Positions 25,101-49,557 of a DNA stretch of 64,000 bases are shown here, piece after piece. Below the pieces are notes generated by a model. The model saw nothing but the letters and a program-made list of their open reading frames with translations. It searched no databases and was not told the DNA's origin. A program made the translations under genes and the position numbers. Numbering within the stretch: the stretch's first letter is position 1; the number at the start of each line of letters is the position of its first letter. Source of the stretch: Tubiluchus corallicola (taxonomy: Eukaryota; Priapulida; Priapulimorpha; Priapulimorphida; Tubiluchidae); contig JAQGDQ010000027.1 of NCBI GenBank assembly GCA_030141605.1, positions 915,306 through 979,305 on the forward strand, read 5' to 3'.

Positions 25101-28100
25101 TCAAGAAACATATGCTCAGAAAAAAAACAGAATTTACTATAAGCGACTCATTTAAAATCTTCATTGTAAAGCTCTGCAGGCGCATCTGTCAGTCTGTCAC
25201 ACGGGAAAACAGAACCAAACCACAGCATGCAATAAACTGCATGCAGATTAGTAAATGGGAGGCACCATGTGCAGGCGGCTCCTGCGGAGGCATAGGTGTC
25301 TGGTAATACGTATGCTGCGACATTCCGGATAACCGTTGTCCCTGATGCTGCACCTGCCTACGAGCTGCATGTAGCAAATGTTATAACGTTAGTCAAAAGT
25401 TAGGATGTGGAAGATGCAAACATACTAGTATATTTACATAACTTCAGCTTGAAAAGCTTATTAAGCCATAACAATATGGAATAGCAAACATTCATATTGC
25501 TCTCGTTATCAATGCTTTAGAATTAAGCCAGCTGCACAGCAGCACCAGCACACAACACTTAGATTCATGGGTTTCTAATTTTTACAGTTGTCAAACAGCA
25601 CCTCTTTTATGAGGCTAGGTGGCTAGAGAGTGTCATAAAATGCTACAAGCATTTAATCAATTTTCTATAAAAATTTAAAGAACATCATTACCCTACACAC
25701 AGATGAAAATAATGTTCAACAATTTACAAACAGAACAACACACACAACAAAATCACCACAAAAATAAGCACAATGCATCATGTTAGCTGCACCAATGATT
25801 TTTCAACCATTGTTAGGTGCAACTTATTACAATGCATCTAATTATCACGAAAAAGTTAATGTCTTTTCTACAAGTCGTCCTATACAAAGGCAATGACATT
25901 GGTAAGAGCAACAACAGAACAATGTAAATATATGTCCACAGAAACATGAATTCATATAATTTACTACTGGGGTGTCTGTGGAAAAAGCCTTCTATCCAAC
26001 TTTACCTGTCAGACGGCAGAGCACATAAAATCTTGAAATTAAGTTCATATGCACTTACATATTTTCCGCAAACTTAAATTTACAATAATAACAACAAAGC
26101 AGACAGCAATAACGAAAAATAAAAACGCATTCTTACAACAAGCTTATGAAGTAATACACAATAATTTGTACAGTAGGTAAAAAAATGACCTTTTTACAAC
26201 TTTTTGTTACATGTGACATTCTGAATACATTATACTTTTATAGTCTTTAAACTCTCTAGTAAATATGAACAGACATTAGAGAAAGTAGTCGAAAAATCCT
26301 GTTTAATAAAAACTAACTTATAATAAAATTTTGCTAACTGCAGGAATTCGTAGTAATGTTATATTATTCTTAATTTGTTTGACTTTAACTTTTTAACTAC
26401 CATTTCAACAAATCATACGTGGTTATATCCTAAACACAGAAATATTAACTCCTCTCATTCAAACGAACATCCACACATTTATGCAAGCTGCATTATATGC
26501 ATCAATTTCTGTGCTATGCATACCTCTTTGTTTGTCTTCTTGACTGGGCCTCAAACCTTCCATCATATCCTTTTTTTCTTTAATTCCCTGATATTCAACC
26601 TAATGCAAAAAGGTGATATAAACATACTATTTATATAAATGGTTGCTGACCATTTTTTCAAATCGATTTTTAATTTGAGCAATGCAATTTAAATCTCAAT
26701 AAAAAAGGTTCAACAACATTACTATCACAACATATGAAAGGGGTAATTCAATCATGTAAAAAGTAAATTTTATCTCTCGCACGAGAATTGTTTAATTCAT
26801 CAATAATCAAGGTGAGATTAGCATTTTTAGCCAATCCTTGATAGACTAACTTTACATCTCATTCATTAATGACAGAAGTGACTGTCAAAATTACAAATGG
26901 CACAGTTTGCCTACTTACTTTAAAACAACAACAATCATTTCTTATCTACATTTAATAATTTATATAAATACCAAACTAATAGCTCTAGTATTTTCCCGTA
27001 ACCGCAGCGTTTCCGGATCATCCGCAACCTGAGTGAATTTTCCTTTTTCCTTTTCGAACTCTTTATGGTATTTGATCTAAGAAAGACACAAACTAATTTT
27101 TAGTAAGCAGGCCATACAGACATAATATTACCAATAACCTTAAATTAACAATATGTAAAAAATTTTAGGTTTAAAGACAAAAATCTAAATTTTAAATTAT
27201 AAAACTAAAATGCATTTTAACATATACATACTAAACTCTGATTCTCCGTATTTTGTGCAAGCCTCCTGTTTTCTGGTGTGTCTGCAACCGCAGTAAACTT
27301 TGTCGTTGGATAATGTCTGGAACAGATGAGAAAACACGTGATTATTTAGTTCTGTCTGATACTCAATATTACATGTCAAAAGACTGCATGACATTTAGCA
27401 GAACAGCAACATTATCCTATTAATTGAATCACCAGTATTCGCTCAGAATTTGTTGATATTTAGTTTTGGTATAACTTATTGGCAACAAGCGAAACACCAG
27501 TGATTACAGCAACAGGAAATAATACAAATAATTTTCTTCTATAGTGGAATCGCCGTGAATTGGGCCCAAAATGACCTGTATCTTGCACAAGAAATGGCGC
27601 AAACATTGAGTAATATACTTTGCTAAATCTTTGACTTGGTAGCCCAAAGTGAGTAAGATTTCCTGCTTCTACAAATTAGCATAACATATCTGTGGCTGTA
27701 TCAACAAGAAATAAATACAAGCAAATACAAAATGTGAATACACATATAATATAAGCTTACCTATATCCTACTGAATTGGTTTGTTTTTAATGCATCGGTA
27801 ACATGCAATTATATTTCCTGCTGATTACAAGCAATTTCACATAAATTTCCAGTAAAGCTCTTATTTCAGTCTCATTTCAAAATTAATTGTCAGTAACACA
27901 AAACTGTTGTTGTAACTTTATACATTCGATAGAGCCTGACTGATATCATAATGGTATTTATTGCTGTGTTCTGCTAAACAGTTACATGTTTTTCCAAAAT
28001 TTCTGACGCTTATCAATTATCATGCCTGACTCAAAACGAATAAATTAAATAAAATTTTTATTTCCAGATTAACAATGAGTGATTGGACGAAAACACACAA

Positions 28101-31100
28101 CTGCCAATATTTTTAGACCAAATGTAAAGAAGTCAGAAAGGAACTGGGATTTTTCTTTAGGTTCACAAGCTGGTTTGTGAGGTATTAGGATTCAACTAAG
28201 GATCACAGTTGGTTGAGTTAGTAATTTAAAACAATGGACCTGTAATCCAATTAATTTAAATAATCTAAGTTTCCATTTGCTTTATTAATTTAGAACAACG
28301 AATTCATTCAGTCAAACTGTACTAAGTGTAATAACACGGATTCCTTCTTAATGTCAACAACAGTAACAATGAATAAAAAAAATCCACAATTAAAAACAAA
28401 AAGAAACAAAGGGCTGAACGAGTTCTCTGTTTCATGAAATTGAAATGAATCGTATTACGAATATCTACCAAATCCAGTGAATAAGAAAATCTCATAATTA
28501 AAAAAAGGAAGCAAGAAAGGCTGAACGAGTTTCTGTTGTAACTTGTTCTGTGAGAGAGACTAATTATTTTTACACTTCCTTGTTCTTTGCTTGTGTCTTT
28601 AACTGCTGTGCTTCTGTGTTGTCACATTATACTTTTGTAAAAAAGTTTAAATTAACAGGCTAACATGGAGCTTTTGAAATCACTTTTACTTTTATAGAAG
28701 TGCACTGATTATGCACTTCTACCACCACACACTTTCTCCCCAGTAGTATGTGAACTGTGAAGTGTAAATACTACTGTATTATGAAGGCCACATTTCTGCA
28801 GGCTAGGTTAAGTCTACGTCAAAAGAATTCAAATGTTTCAATGTTTAGCTAAGGTGTAGGTGGGAATGTTTGATTGATAAGTTCAACTAGTTGCAACTCC
28901 TACTGCAATAACTGCGTGCACACAGGAAAAGACCTACCTAAACTAACACAAAAACTCTTACTGAAAGTCAAATTATTTTGAAGTCTAAAAAAAGTTAAGT
29001 AGCACACAAAACTATATGCAGAAATAGTGTAAAGAATGTTATTAATTTGTTTCAAGCACCATTAAGCTTCAAACACTGTACTTATCATTCAGTGACAAAT
29101 AACTATAAGCTCCAGCTTAAATTATACTCAGGAAATGTGTAGCTGTTTATACATGCTGTATTCTATATTTAATTCTCACATAAACATAAGCCCCTAGATT
29201 GACATTTAAATTCAAATTTCTATTGATGGGACTTGTGTGTACTAGTACCAACTACCAATACGTGCTTACAAAATTATTACCTTTGATGAACACCAATTTC
29301 GAAAAAGGACATAAGCAAAATTATTTAACAAGAGTCATCTATTTTTTAATAGTAAATAAACACCTTGACGGGCAGTATTAAATCCAACCACAACAAACTG
29401 CTGAAAAAATATTCTGAACACAAAGTAAACATTTACGATTATACTTTTATTTTATTGACAGCCAGCATTAACGAATGACTAATTAATTTCTCAGCATAAT
29501 GAATGTAAACCGAAACCATCCCCTACATACTAACAATATCCAAAGAAGTTGCAAGCAAACTAGTTATCTATAAACGTCCAGGGATTGTTCAATGAATAAA
29601 ACATGAAAAATGTCATTCAGTCAAGCATTTACTCTAAGCTGAGCACATACACCCAAAAAAATGCTTGCAGGTAGTTAAGACCAGTAACGTTTAGTGGCAA
29701 ACCAAGTACGGATCTTACTTACTGATTAAAAGAATTTAGCATCAGTGACATTTACAGCACACTTATATGTAGAAGCCCACAAAAGCAAACTTGAAACTTT
29801 GGAAAAAAATCAGTTGTTCATTCTCTGATTTCAAATTAAGGAGGATAAATTACAGCTACAATGATACAAAGAATTTCAGCTACATCTAAAATAGAATAGT
29901 AAAAAATCATGATATGAAAACAGAACTTGAACTAGGACCGACATGATAAAACTGATGACAATTAATTATGCAGAATAAAATACAATTTTAACATGTAATA
30001 CTACAGTTAATTATGAAATAATACTATTATTAGCATTAATGTAAAAGAAGACTGGATTAATAAAACAGTAATGTGTAAATACAGGCTTTTGATCCTAAAA
30101 ACCTTGGATATTTAGGCAAATCTGCAACAATCACAAACTTTCAATGTTCAATCCGTTTACTCAATCTCTGCAGCCAAATGAGAATTGTTTCCTACAGTCA
30201 TCTAGTTTCCATTTATTTACCACTTATTATTATTAAGTATTTAAATTTGCTCCAAAAACTGTAAAGATAGCTTCAATTTAATATGTTTGTCGTATCCATT
30301 TTATTTTTCATTAAACAAATTATAACTTTATTAACTAGCTGTAGAGTAGTAAATAGACTACTCTGCAGTTACTTTAAAAAATTTGATATTTAAAGGAAGA
30401 CCGGGCGATTGTTTAGATTCAATCTCATTTTATTTTACTGTCCAAAATATACATCTTCTTGCCTATAAAAGTTAATAATTGTTCCTCATATTTGAATAAT
30501 TAGCTTAGAAAGTTAATTAACGGCAACCGAACACAGCTATTGCTTACGTCGGAAACTAACCACAGTTTGTTCAAAGGCAGGCGTCTTCCCTTGCATGTCA
30601 AGCACATTTGCATAGGTGTCACAGTACTGCTTAAACGCATGATGTCACGAAAAATGGGGTCATGGTTACATCATATGACGTCATGAAACTAACACAGCAG
30701 TTCATGATCATGGTTATCACAGTACCGCCTTCTATTTGTCGGCCACGCGAATGTGACAAAAAGGCGCCGCTGCCAATCTTAGTAGATTCACTCAGCTGCG
30801 CATAGCTTTGAAAGTTTAACGAAATTTAAGTATCCGAGGTAATTATTATTTAATCTAAGCTTTGATTTAAAATAAGCTATTGTAGCTTTCAATATTTTAG
30901 AGCATTCTTTTCTCTGAACTCATGTTTACACAATCATCCGGTCTTCCTTTAATGATCAATCATAAAGTAATCATTAAAGATATTATTCTGGATAAGCAAG
31001 CATACCATATTATGCAACAAAAATTAAACAATACTCACGCATTACAGTATGGTTTTTTCTCGTAACCTTTGTAATTTTTCATATTTAACGTCATTCCACA

Positions 31101-32646
31101 CACTTGACATTTGAAGCAGGCCTTGTGCCACACCTACACATACCATATATCTCTATAGGTCATAATATTAGATAAATCTTAATGCTAGTTAAATTAGAAA
31201 CAATGGTTCTTCAATGTCAATAAACAAAAATTGGTCTACGATAAAATTGTATTATTTTGCATGTTAGAAGAAATTGCAGGAAGACTGTTTAACACGTGTG
31301 CTTAACTGTGCACATGTCATATGTGTCTTGCTGTAAAAATTAATTTTTCTGGAATGCAAACCATTAGATTTACTATCTTACTGAGTTTTTGTCTTGATAC
31401 ATGTCGGTTTCGAGATGTAAATTACTACTATGACAAAACGGCAGCTAGGAAGCTGAAATTTGGTACAATGATGTTTTGTCATAGTAGTAATTTACTCAAA
31501 CATATTTGTAAAATGTACAAACAGTTTAACTTTAGTAATATGCTATGTTCCAGATGATGCAATTCCATCAATTCCTTTATTTTTGGGACATCCAACAATT
31601 TTTTTGCAATAGTGCTCCATCTGTGATATCACAATACCAAAAAAACATGCCACACCATCGACACTGGTCAAACAACAACACCCACACACAATGCCACAAA
31701 ACAAAAACAACAACAAAAAAATTTTGCACAATGTTTAAATTGCATGAAACGACAAATGCGTGGAAAGATCAGCAATAATGCGCAAACATTCTACAAAATT
31801 TTTGCTTTCTGCTTTGAAAACGATGGTAGTAAATAATGAAAGAACATTCTACATAGATAATGCTTACTGATTTTGAAAAGCTAAGACTGCCAGACCTTAA
31901 TTACTTGATTGTCAATGAGTCAGCTAGGTCAGCCTAGGTAGTATCTCACTGAGCACTATTAATACAACATAGGGATTAGGGGAATAAAATCATCTATATC
32001 ATCCTTTTTGTGTGTTTTTAAGCTTAATCCGTTTATTCGTATCTTTGTTAGTGGTCTGAAATAGGTTTTTAAACGTTAATAAACAATTCCATTTGGATAA
32101 TTAACCTCTTGGTAAAGAAATCATAGCGGTAAAGAAGCCATCACAGCAGTTAAAAATTCCGTCTGCTAATAGAATACCATACCTACAGCAGGTGGCACTT
32201 ATCCGGATCAGGTAATAAACAAGGCCGGTAATTACTCGGGCACCTGATGAAAACACTAAGTAATAAATATATACAATGCCTATTCTTTCAGACAACATTA
32301 AACAGTTTTTACGACCTCAAGCAACAATAATCAACAGCACAATTGCAGAAGAATGATGTCCGCGATTGGAATTGGCAGATTATTCAACCAGAACCAGAAC
32401 AAGAGGCAATAGCGTCGGAAAATTTCACGTTCTGCAAGTAACAACTGCTTCGAATTCAACAATACACCAAAGAACAAAAACTACGACTAGAGAAATAAGG
32501 GTTATACACTGCTCTAACTGAATATCAGCAGAAATATCATAATGTAATGGCAGGTTATTATGTATAAAATTTCACACCTTGTCTAAACACTTTAATTCCT
32601 CGATAGGATATACAGTTTTTTGGCAATTATCACACTTTTTATTCAT
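19129..32646 (-). CDS. LASP1: LASP-family protein: LIM, nebulin repeats, SH3
   Basis: Actin-binding adaptor of focal adhesions and the cortical cytoskeleton. Ten exons on the minus strand: 32646-32578, 31133-31039, 27316-27232, 27076-26972, 26599-26524, 25364-25266, 24242-24123, 20606-20505, 20149-20100, 19308-19129. All phases agree, giving 326 aa. LIM domain residues 1-57 with all eight zinc ligands (C5, C8, H26, C29, C32, C35, C53, H56). Two nebulin-type repeats at about 60-130 ([13 protein letters not shown], then [12 protein letters not shown]). A Gln/Pro-rich linker at 140-265 includes [13 protein letters not shown]. The SH3 domain at 268-323 has [21 protein letters not shown] and GMLPANYVE. 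Human LASP1 is 261 aa; the extra length is linker. The donor of exon 6 (GTGCCT) is weak but gives the right phase. The symbol is by family; the paralogue LASP2/nebulette cannot be excluded. Confidence 0.95.
30394..30948 (+). mobile_element. MITE family 1, copy A, flanked by TTAA
   Basis: 555 bp, non-autonomous. Terminal inverted repeats AGGAAGACCGG...GATTGT at the left and ACAATCATCCGGTCTTCCT at the right. TTAA stands immediately outside both ends (30390-30393 and 30949-30952), the target duplication of piggyBac-type elements. It lies in intron 2 of the LASP gene. A second copy, inverted, is at 49037-49557. No transposase is encoded. Confidence 0.8.
31417..31495. repeat. Long perfect hairpin, 23-bp stem
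   Basis: Left arm 31417-31439 (begins GTAAATTACTACTATG) and right arm 31473-31495 (ends CATAGTAGTAATTTAC) are perfect reverse complements with a 33-nt loop. It is located in intron 1 of the LASP gene. Perfect arms suggest a recent small palindromic insertion or a small-RNA precursor; no coding role. Confidence 0.9.
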
Positions 32647-32769
32647 TTTTGTTGCCGGAATGTCAATAAACTAAGCAAAATTTAAATACGGCAGTTGCAG
32701 CTAAATTTTGCAAAGATCCCCGATTCTATTATGATTTACGATCACAAAATTTCATTCCACTTTTAGTCT

Positions 32770-32870
32770 TCCACTTCTATCAACATGGCGAGCCCGTGGT
32801 CACGTGATAATAACAACGTGCCGTGATTGGACGACAGACTATCCAGGCTTCGTCTACGGGCTCTTTGCTA
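32770..32870 (-). promoter_or_regulatory. Probable promoter of the LASP gene
   Basis: A less AT-rich patch 125-225 nt upstream of the start codon. It holds a palindromic E-box GTCACGTGAT (32799-32808), an inverted CCAAT box (TGATTGG at 32824-32830, reading CCAATCA on the gene's strand) and a YY1-like CAACATGGCG (32781-32790). No TATA box. Motif calls only. Confidence 0.45.
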
Positions 32871-33788
32871 CGACTACACAGTTCTAAATAAAATAAAAAG
32901 ATTTTAATAAGGTATTTTCATTTATTAAATTTTTCAACAATTGCAATATTAATATGTTGCTTTTAATAATCTGGATACAGAAGAAACTGCTATACATTCA
33001 TATAGAAGAGGCACTTTGGTATGTCGACAATTCTGTCAAGGCAATAAGGCAATCTGTCTTTGTCAAGACAATAAAGTACTTGAAATTATTACCGCCATTG
33101 CTTGATCCGGGTGACACTGTAAGCAAGTGCCAATAAATTTTAGTGGAAATATTAAACATGTATGTACAAGAAAATACATTTTTACAAATACGATATCAAC
33201 ATATCTGACTGCTGCACAATAGCGAGAACTTGACCAAAACCAACTGCCTCGAAATCGGATTCTGGCCATTGTGCACAACTGTGCAAGAATTTCTTTACTT
33301 TTATACATTGTGTGACTCGCATTTTCAGTTGCTTCATATTACACAAGACATCGACCCCACGTAGCCATGTACCAAAAATTACGGCCCTAGCTTAAGCACT
33401 ATAGGAGCGGATAGTACCTCGTGAAAAGTAAATGAAGACCCACCCCACCATACCATTCTCTTTGCCTAGGGAGTGTGGCCTGTAACACTGGCGTCCCCAG
33501 TATTCTGAGACGGCGTCACTAAAAGTAGCTACCCCGATTAAATAAGTACAAGTACAATGATTTCCCATTGCAACATAATAGTAATAATTATGTCATAGTG
33601 AGAAATAAATTCTGTTGTCTTTCATGCTACCTGGGAAATCACTGGCCCACACAGTTTAAACAGGAAACTTTCATTTGCTAAGTTTTATTTGTATGCCGTT
33701 TTATATTTTCCAATCATTGGTCACAAAATTTAATTACGAGGAAAAGTAATACTTCCACTGAAGCGAATTTGAAATTATATAATATTAG

Positions 33789-34437
33789 AGAAGTGTCTCA
33801 GAAGTCAATAGACATTTTATATTTGATATATTTTTAACAAACAGTTAAAACAAATGTTTGAAAACTGACGCATATGAACTAAAGTTTCGACATTTTTGGA
33901 CGAAAATATAAAAAAGTACTACTGTATTGATGGGCGTTTCTATTTTCCGTACTTTCTTCAAAGCACTCTTGCTAATGATTAGCACGCGCATTCCATTATC
34001 AGCAAGCATTTCAAGTTAAATGTTTGCAAAACAAACTCTAATAAATGTTTTTGGAGTTTATGAAGGACAATTGAAGGTGTCCTGATCTCTTTACAATTAT
34101 AAATTTTTGCCGCTTGTAAAAATGTAAGATATTTAATCTGTGGCAGCTCGCAAAGTTGCAGTGACAACATAATGTATTCTAATATACGCAATGCTGTTCT
34201 GAATTTCCCCTGCACTCCAATTTACGATCGAAGGATTTCTTTCTAGACTGACGGGTTGAGATTTTACACCTCATTTCTAACGTTACTGCCGTCGCCATAG
34301 TAACGGTATTTCAGTCGAAATTTAAAATTAATTAGAAAAATTGTCAAGGACCGCTCTCGATTGACCCCAAAGTTTGTTAATACTAGATGAAAAGTTAAAA
34401 AAACAGAAATCAGCGTATACAGACTTTTGAGCCACCT
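33789..34437 (-). mobile_element. MITE family 2, copy A
   Basis: About 650 bp. In reverse complement it aligns along its length with 44345-44947. Shared blocks include CTATGGCGACGG against TTATGGCGACGG, and GAAATGCTTGCTGAT in both. Ends are GTGTCTCAGAAGT on one side and GGCTCAAAAGT on the other, i.e. imperfect inverted repeats. A minus-strand open frame of 78 codons inside resembles no protein I know. Confidence 0.7.
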
Positions 34438-34654
34438 ATTATATTATTGAAGAACGCAACATTATAGCAGTTTTATGCTAACACTGGTCACCAAGAAAAT
34501 AATAGACAATCTGAACAACAGAAATATGTTATAAAAATTTAATAACAGTTTGTCTTTTATTCCATAAAAAGATTTACATTAAACTAAAACACCAAAGTTT
34601 CCAACGGCTTTAGACTACTGTTCTAATTAGCCATTCTGAAAAGCAGCTATAATT

Positions 34655-34718
34655 AATGAGTTATAGGCTCGAATTAACAACCAATCAATGAGTTATAGGC
34701 TCGAATTAACAACCAATC
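34655..34718. repeat. 32-bp perfect tandem duplication
   Basis: Two identical adjacent copies of a 32-bp unit (34655-34686 and 34687-34718) beginning AATGAGTTATAGGCTCGAAT. A recent slippage or duplication event in non-coding DNA. Confidence 0.95.
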
Positions 34719-35282
34719 AATCAAAGCATAATATAGGATAAAAGATTACGTAAGACAACATATATGGTGCATATGCACGAACCATTACGAACTCGGTAAA
34801 ATATGTAAATTTTTGTGGTATGCCCATATAGGTCTACTGATCAGACTTAACTATAAAGATGACAATATTTTTTAACACTTTGAATGTGTGCAGTTACTAG
34901 GTTCAAACAACCATTGCTGAAAGATCTACATTTTTAACAAAACAAATTATTGTTTTTAACAACACAATTCATTGATTAAAATAAATAGTACATGGTAAGC
35001 TGACAAAATATACCTGCCTGAGACAAACTAAGAGTTAAAACCAAAACTTGGTTCACATCTGTTTAGCTTGTGTTTTATTCCTTGTACAGTTATAAATATG
35101 AGACACAGACGTCATAACTTGCGCAGCATATTGAAAGCTATATTAAACATTCGTGTTTAACTTTGCAAAGAATCCAAAATTGACATAATTAATTCAGTAC
35201 AAAGAGAATTTGCTTGTTAAGGAGCAGACACTTGACTTGTGGTAACGTAGTAGTTAAGAGCTGGTGTAGTGAACGGCGTGGC

Positions 35283-46078
<10,796 letters not shown>

Positions 46079-47464
46079 CTTGGCTTCTTTTTTGTAGTAA
46101 TCAAAGTCCTCGCCACAAAACTTTACTCAAGCTTCACCCTTCTAGATAGTGCGCGGGGAAACGTTTTACATGTTGCCATTCTTCATTTTTCGTGTCGTGT
46201 GCAAAAGTAAGGCGATGCCTCTCCAAAACGGGCAGACAGGACTTTATATCATCCAGGAGTGGGAGATGCTATTTCGGTAATTCAGAAAAGCGAATGAAGC
46301 TGAACTAATGAAGCATAACCCGATAAAGCCCAGGATGAGTAACTATAGAAGCAAAACACACCATTCACAGTATGTACCCACTATCCTAAGAACGTGTGGA
46401 GTTACTAAAGGCCCCTCTCAATAGTCTTCTAAAGGGGCTTTGGAGTTACATATGTGCAGGACAACGCCATTCCTATAAATGAGGTGGCATGAGAACAAAC
46501 TGCTATACACCTGGATTTTTATAATCGATAAATAAGAACGGTAACTAAATCGACCTGGTTTTAATTTTACTTATGAAGTGTTGTGTATGTTGTATACATA
46601 TTTTTGTGTATTTGTTAATTGTAATTTTGCTCTAGGAGGTGCTTTGTTAGGTTCTATGATCTTGTTTTGATCCTGAAACGTTAGATTTGTGAAATAAATC
46701 ATGTCACTTCTTATATAGGTGCTAGTGTTTTCTTTTTGACTAAACTTCGTTTTAGCAAAAAATCGATAAAAAATTAATTCACTTTTCAAGGGAGAATAAA
46801 AGGGGAATTTTAATGTATGTCTCAAAAACTTTCCATACAAAGTTATAATTGCTTAGTATCGCGTTTGCCTATTGCCTAACTTTCACTGTTAATACTGGCA
46901 CATCACATCTTTAGACCAGCATATTCACCTTTGTATAGTACTCGTATTCTGGCAGCCGTATGGTCGTGAACATACAAGCTCGCTCAGTGAGTAAGTTTAT
47001 TCTTCATCGTATTAACTTTTTTTGGATTTTTTTGATAAACTGACCTAACACATTAATCATTTACAGCATTCTCTTTAGAAATGGTTTATTTTGTAAGTTA
47101 CTTCTTCCCTAATGCCTTCATGCCAAACTTTGTAACACTTCGTATTTGTTTGTTTATTAAACAACTCACTGAAGCAGTGTCCGACTTTACCGAAAGGCCT
47201 AGGCTAATGTCGGACAAATGAATTTGTGTGTCCGACTTTAGCCTGAAGTAATTGGTTATGTAGGTAAATAACATAGATTTAATTTTGGCCATGTGAGTCA
47301 AAATGTAAAAGTAGCATGATCGTTGTTTGTTTTAGAAACATGAGGAGAAACCGTTATCAAAATAGATGGAAAGAAAAGATGCTGCAAACATAAAAAACTT
47401 AAAGAATAAGAGATGAAAAAGAGGAAAACTGACCAAATGCAATCTGCCATCAAATCTAATCTAA

Positions 47465-47500
47465 TTTATACACACACACACACGCGCACGCGCGCACACA
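47465..47500. repeat. (CA)n/(CG)n microsatellite
   Basis: ACACACACACACACGCGCAC-type alternating purine-pyrimidine run followed by GCGCGCACACA. It could adopt Z-DNA. Confidence 0.85.
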
Positions 47501-48113
47501 TACTGGCGCACGTATAGGCATAGCCGCATATGCATAAATCTGCCTGTGATGGTTCGGGTTAGAAGAGCCACAGGTACCCGAAAACCACCTTTTGACGTAG
47601 CGTGTGCCGAAAGGTGTACGCTAATTTTAAGATATGTTCATAAACTGTTCATGGGAATAAATATTCTGTTCGTAGTTTTCCTAAATAATACGCGGGTTGT
47701 TTTCTTTTCATTGGTTAACGACATTTTACCCGACTCTCAATAAACAAGTAAAGACATGTAACAACAAATTTGATAAGATTCCAAATATTCAAAAAAAAAT
47801 GACAATGAGCATCAATGTACAAAAAAGGAAAATCCTTTTCCCAGAATACTGGCGATCTACCCGGGGGTTTGCTGAGTGTTCACTGGCGGTACAACAGTCC
47901 ACACTGGCAGTCACAGATTACAGATTTCTTGCATGACAGTGTCGCACAGACAACGTTCTCGACATGGTAAACAATTTAACGTCTACGTGAAGATAATAAG
48001 ATCCCCATACGGCGATGGAAACAGCCATCACACTCCTCAAGTGAAACTGACCACTTTACAGTCTACCATCCATGTGGTGTTAACCCAGTAAATGGCAGTT
48101 AGCAGTAGGTGAT

Positions 48114-48449
48114 TTACGATAGTAATAACATGATTAGAAGTATACCGTTACGTCTTTCTGCTAACGTCTCCTCGGGTCCGTGAAACTTGAACCGGAACTC
48201 GGGGACCACATCACATGTCTTGACATCAAACTGAGACAGGATACAAGACGGAAGGTACTTAACGTGTAGAGGTACCTCCGTTTAACACAGGAAAAACCAC
48301 TCTCTACTGCTAAGTGGCATAGAATCGGCAGGTAAAAAAAATCTAGGTCACACTGCTCACGTGAACGTTTGGCTTCAGTGATTTAACGTTAAGGTAAAGA
48401 TCTTCCTCTACGATGGAGTACTCGTGTAGCCACCCAAAATGCGATTTTG
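48114..48449 (-). pseudogene. Decayed coding-like fragments of unknown origin
   Basis: Two minus-strand stretches look protein-like in composition. 48449-48343 reads TKSHFGWLHEYSIVEEDLYL and on to a TAG. 48281-48114 includes VPLHVKYLPSCILSQFDV and EFRFKFHGPEETLAERRNG and ends in TAA. They are in different frames with stops between and no clear splice sites. I do not recognise the family; a transposon or a dead exon is possible. Part of the sequence (GAGCAGTGTGACCTAGATTT) resembles the core of repeat family 3, favouring a repeat origin. Confidence 0.25.
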
Positions 48450-49036
48450 TAGAACATCAGATTAAATTAAAAATGCAAAAGAAAAGTAAATTTTATCTCT
48501 TCATCATCAGCCTAGCCTATGAATGTAAACAAATAATGTGCACGGCTGTTATGCTAGTGATTCCCTACATTACCATACTGGACCATCACATTGCCCAACC
48601 TCTCCCATACGACAACAGCAGAGTTTTATATACGGCACAGTAAATTCACGGCAAATTATGCAAGCTTTTATGTCTTTTACTAACTCAATGCAGAACTTAG
48701 ACAAAAATTATCAGTTTTAAAAATCATAATAAACTCAAAGTGCACAAGATAATAAGTTTATGCTTCAGCGTTGGCGTATAATACCTGGCCACGTAACAAA
48801 AACTTGTCAAGCTGATTTGTATTGATTCCGTAGAGGGTACTCAAAGGGGAGACGGTGATTTCGGGAATTAAACCGAACTGAAAATGGATAAGATTTGCAG
48901 ATTTACCTTACCATGTGATGACCGTATTCAAGTTTGCATGCTGTGTTTTTTTCGGCAGCTATAAACAAAACTGTCAGTCAGTATCTGCTGGTGTCCGACA
49001 TTACCCCATTTTTTGAAATGACCTAGGAAAGTATAA

Positions 49037-49557
49037 AGGAAAACCGGACGATTGTGTCAACATTAGTTCAGAATAAAGAATACCCTAAAATAACGAAAGC
49101 TACAATAACTTTTTTCAATCAAAACTTAGATAAAATAATAATTACCTCGGATACCCAAATTCTGTTAAACTTTCAAAGCTACGCGCGGCTCAGGGAATCT
49201 ACTAAGATTGGCAACGGCGCCTTTTGTCGCATGTGCGTGGCCGACAAATAGAAGGCGGTACCGTGATAGCCATGATCATGAATTGCAGTTAGTTTCTGGC
49301 GTCATATAACGTAGAGCCCATTTTCGTGGCACACGCGTTTAAGCAGTACTCTAACACCTACGCCTACAGCCTACCATTGCACAAACTGTGGTTAGTTTCT
49401 GACGTAGGCAATAGCTGTATTCGGTTACAGTTAATAATTTTTTTAAGCTAATTATTCAAATATACGAAACAATTGCTAACTTTCATAGGCAAGAAAATGT
49501 AAATCTGGGATAGTAAATTAAAATGAGATTGAGTCTAAACAATCGTCCGGTTTTCCT
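49037..49557 (-). mobile_element. MITE family 1, copy B
   Basis: 521 bp. Its right end in reverse complement (AGGAAAACCGGACGATTGTT) matches the left end of copy A at 30394, and the TAGACTCAATCTCATTTTA interior also matches, so the copies are inverted relative to each other. Ends carry AGGAAAACCGGACGATTGT inverted repeats. Flanks are ATAA and TTTG, so no clear TTAA duplication survives. Confidence 0.75.

Larger units (their letters stand above)
32871..35282. other. Spacer between the LASP gene and its LIM-only paralogue
   Basis: No gene seen. Contains repeat family 2 copy A (33789-34437) and a 32-bp tandem duplication (34655-34718); otherwise AT-rich sequence, including the 3' region of the LIM-only gene. 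Confidence 0.6.
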
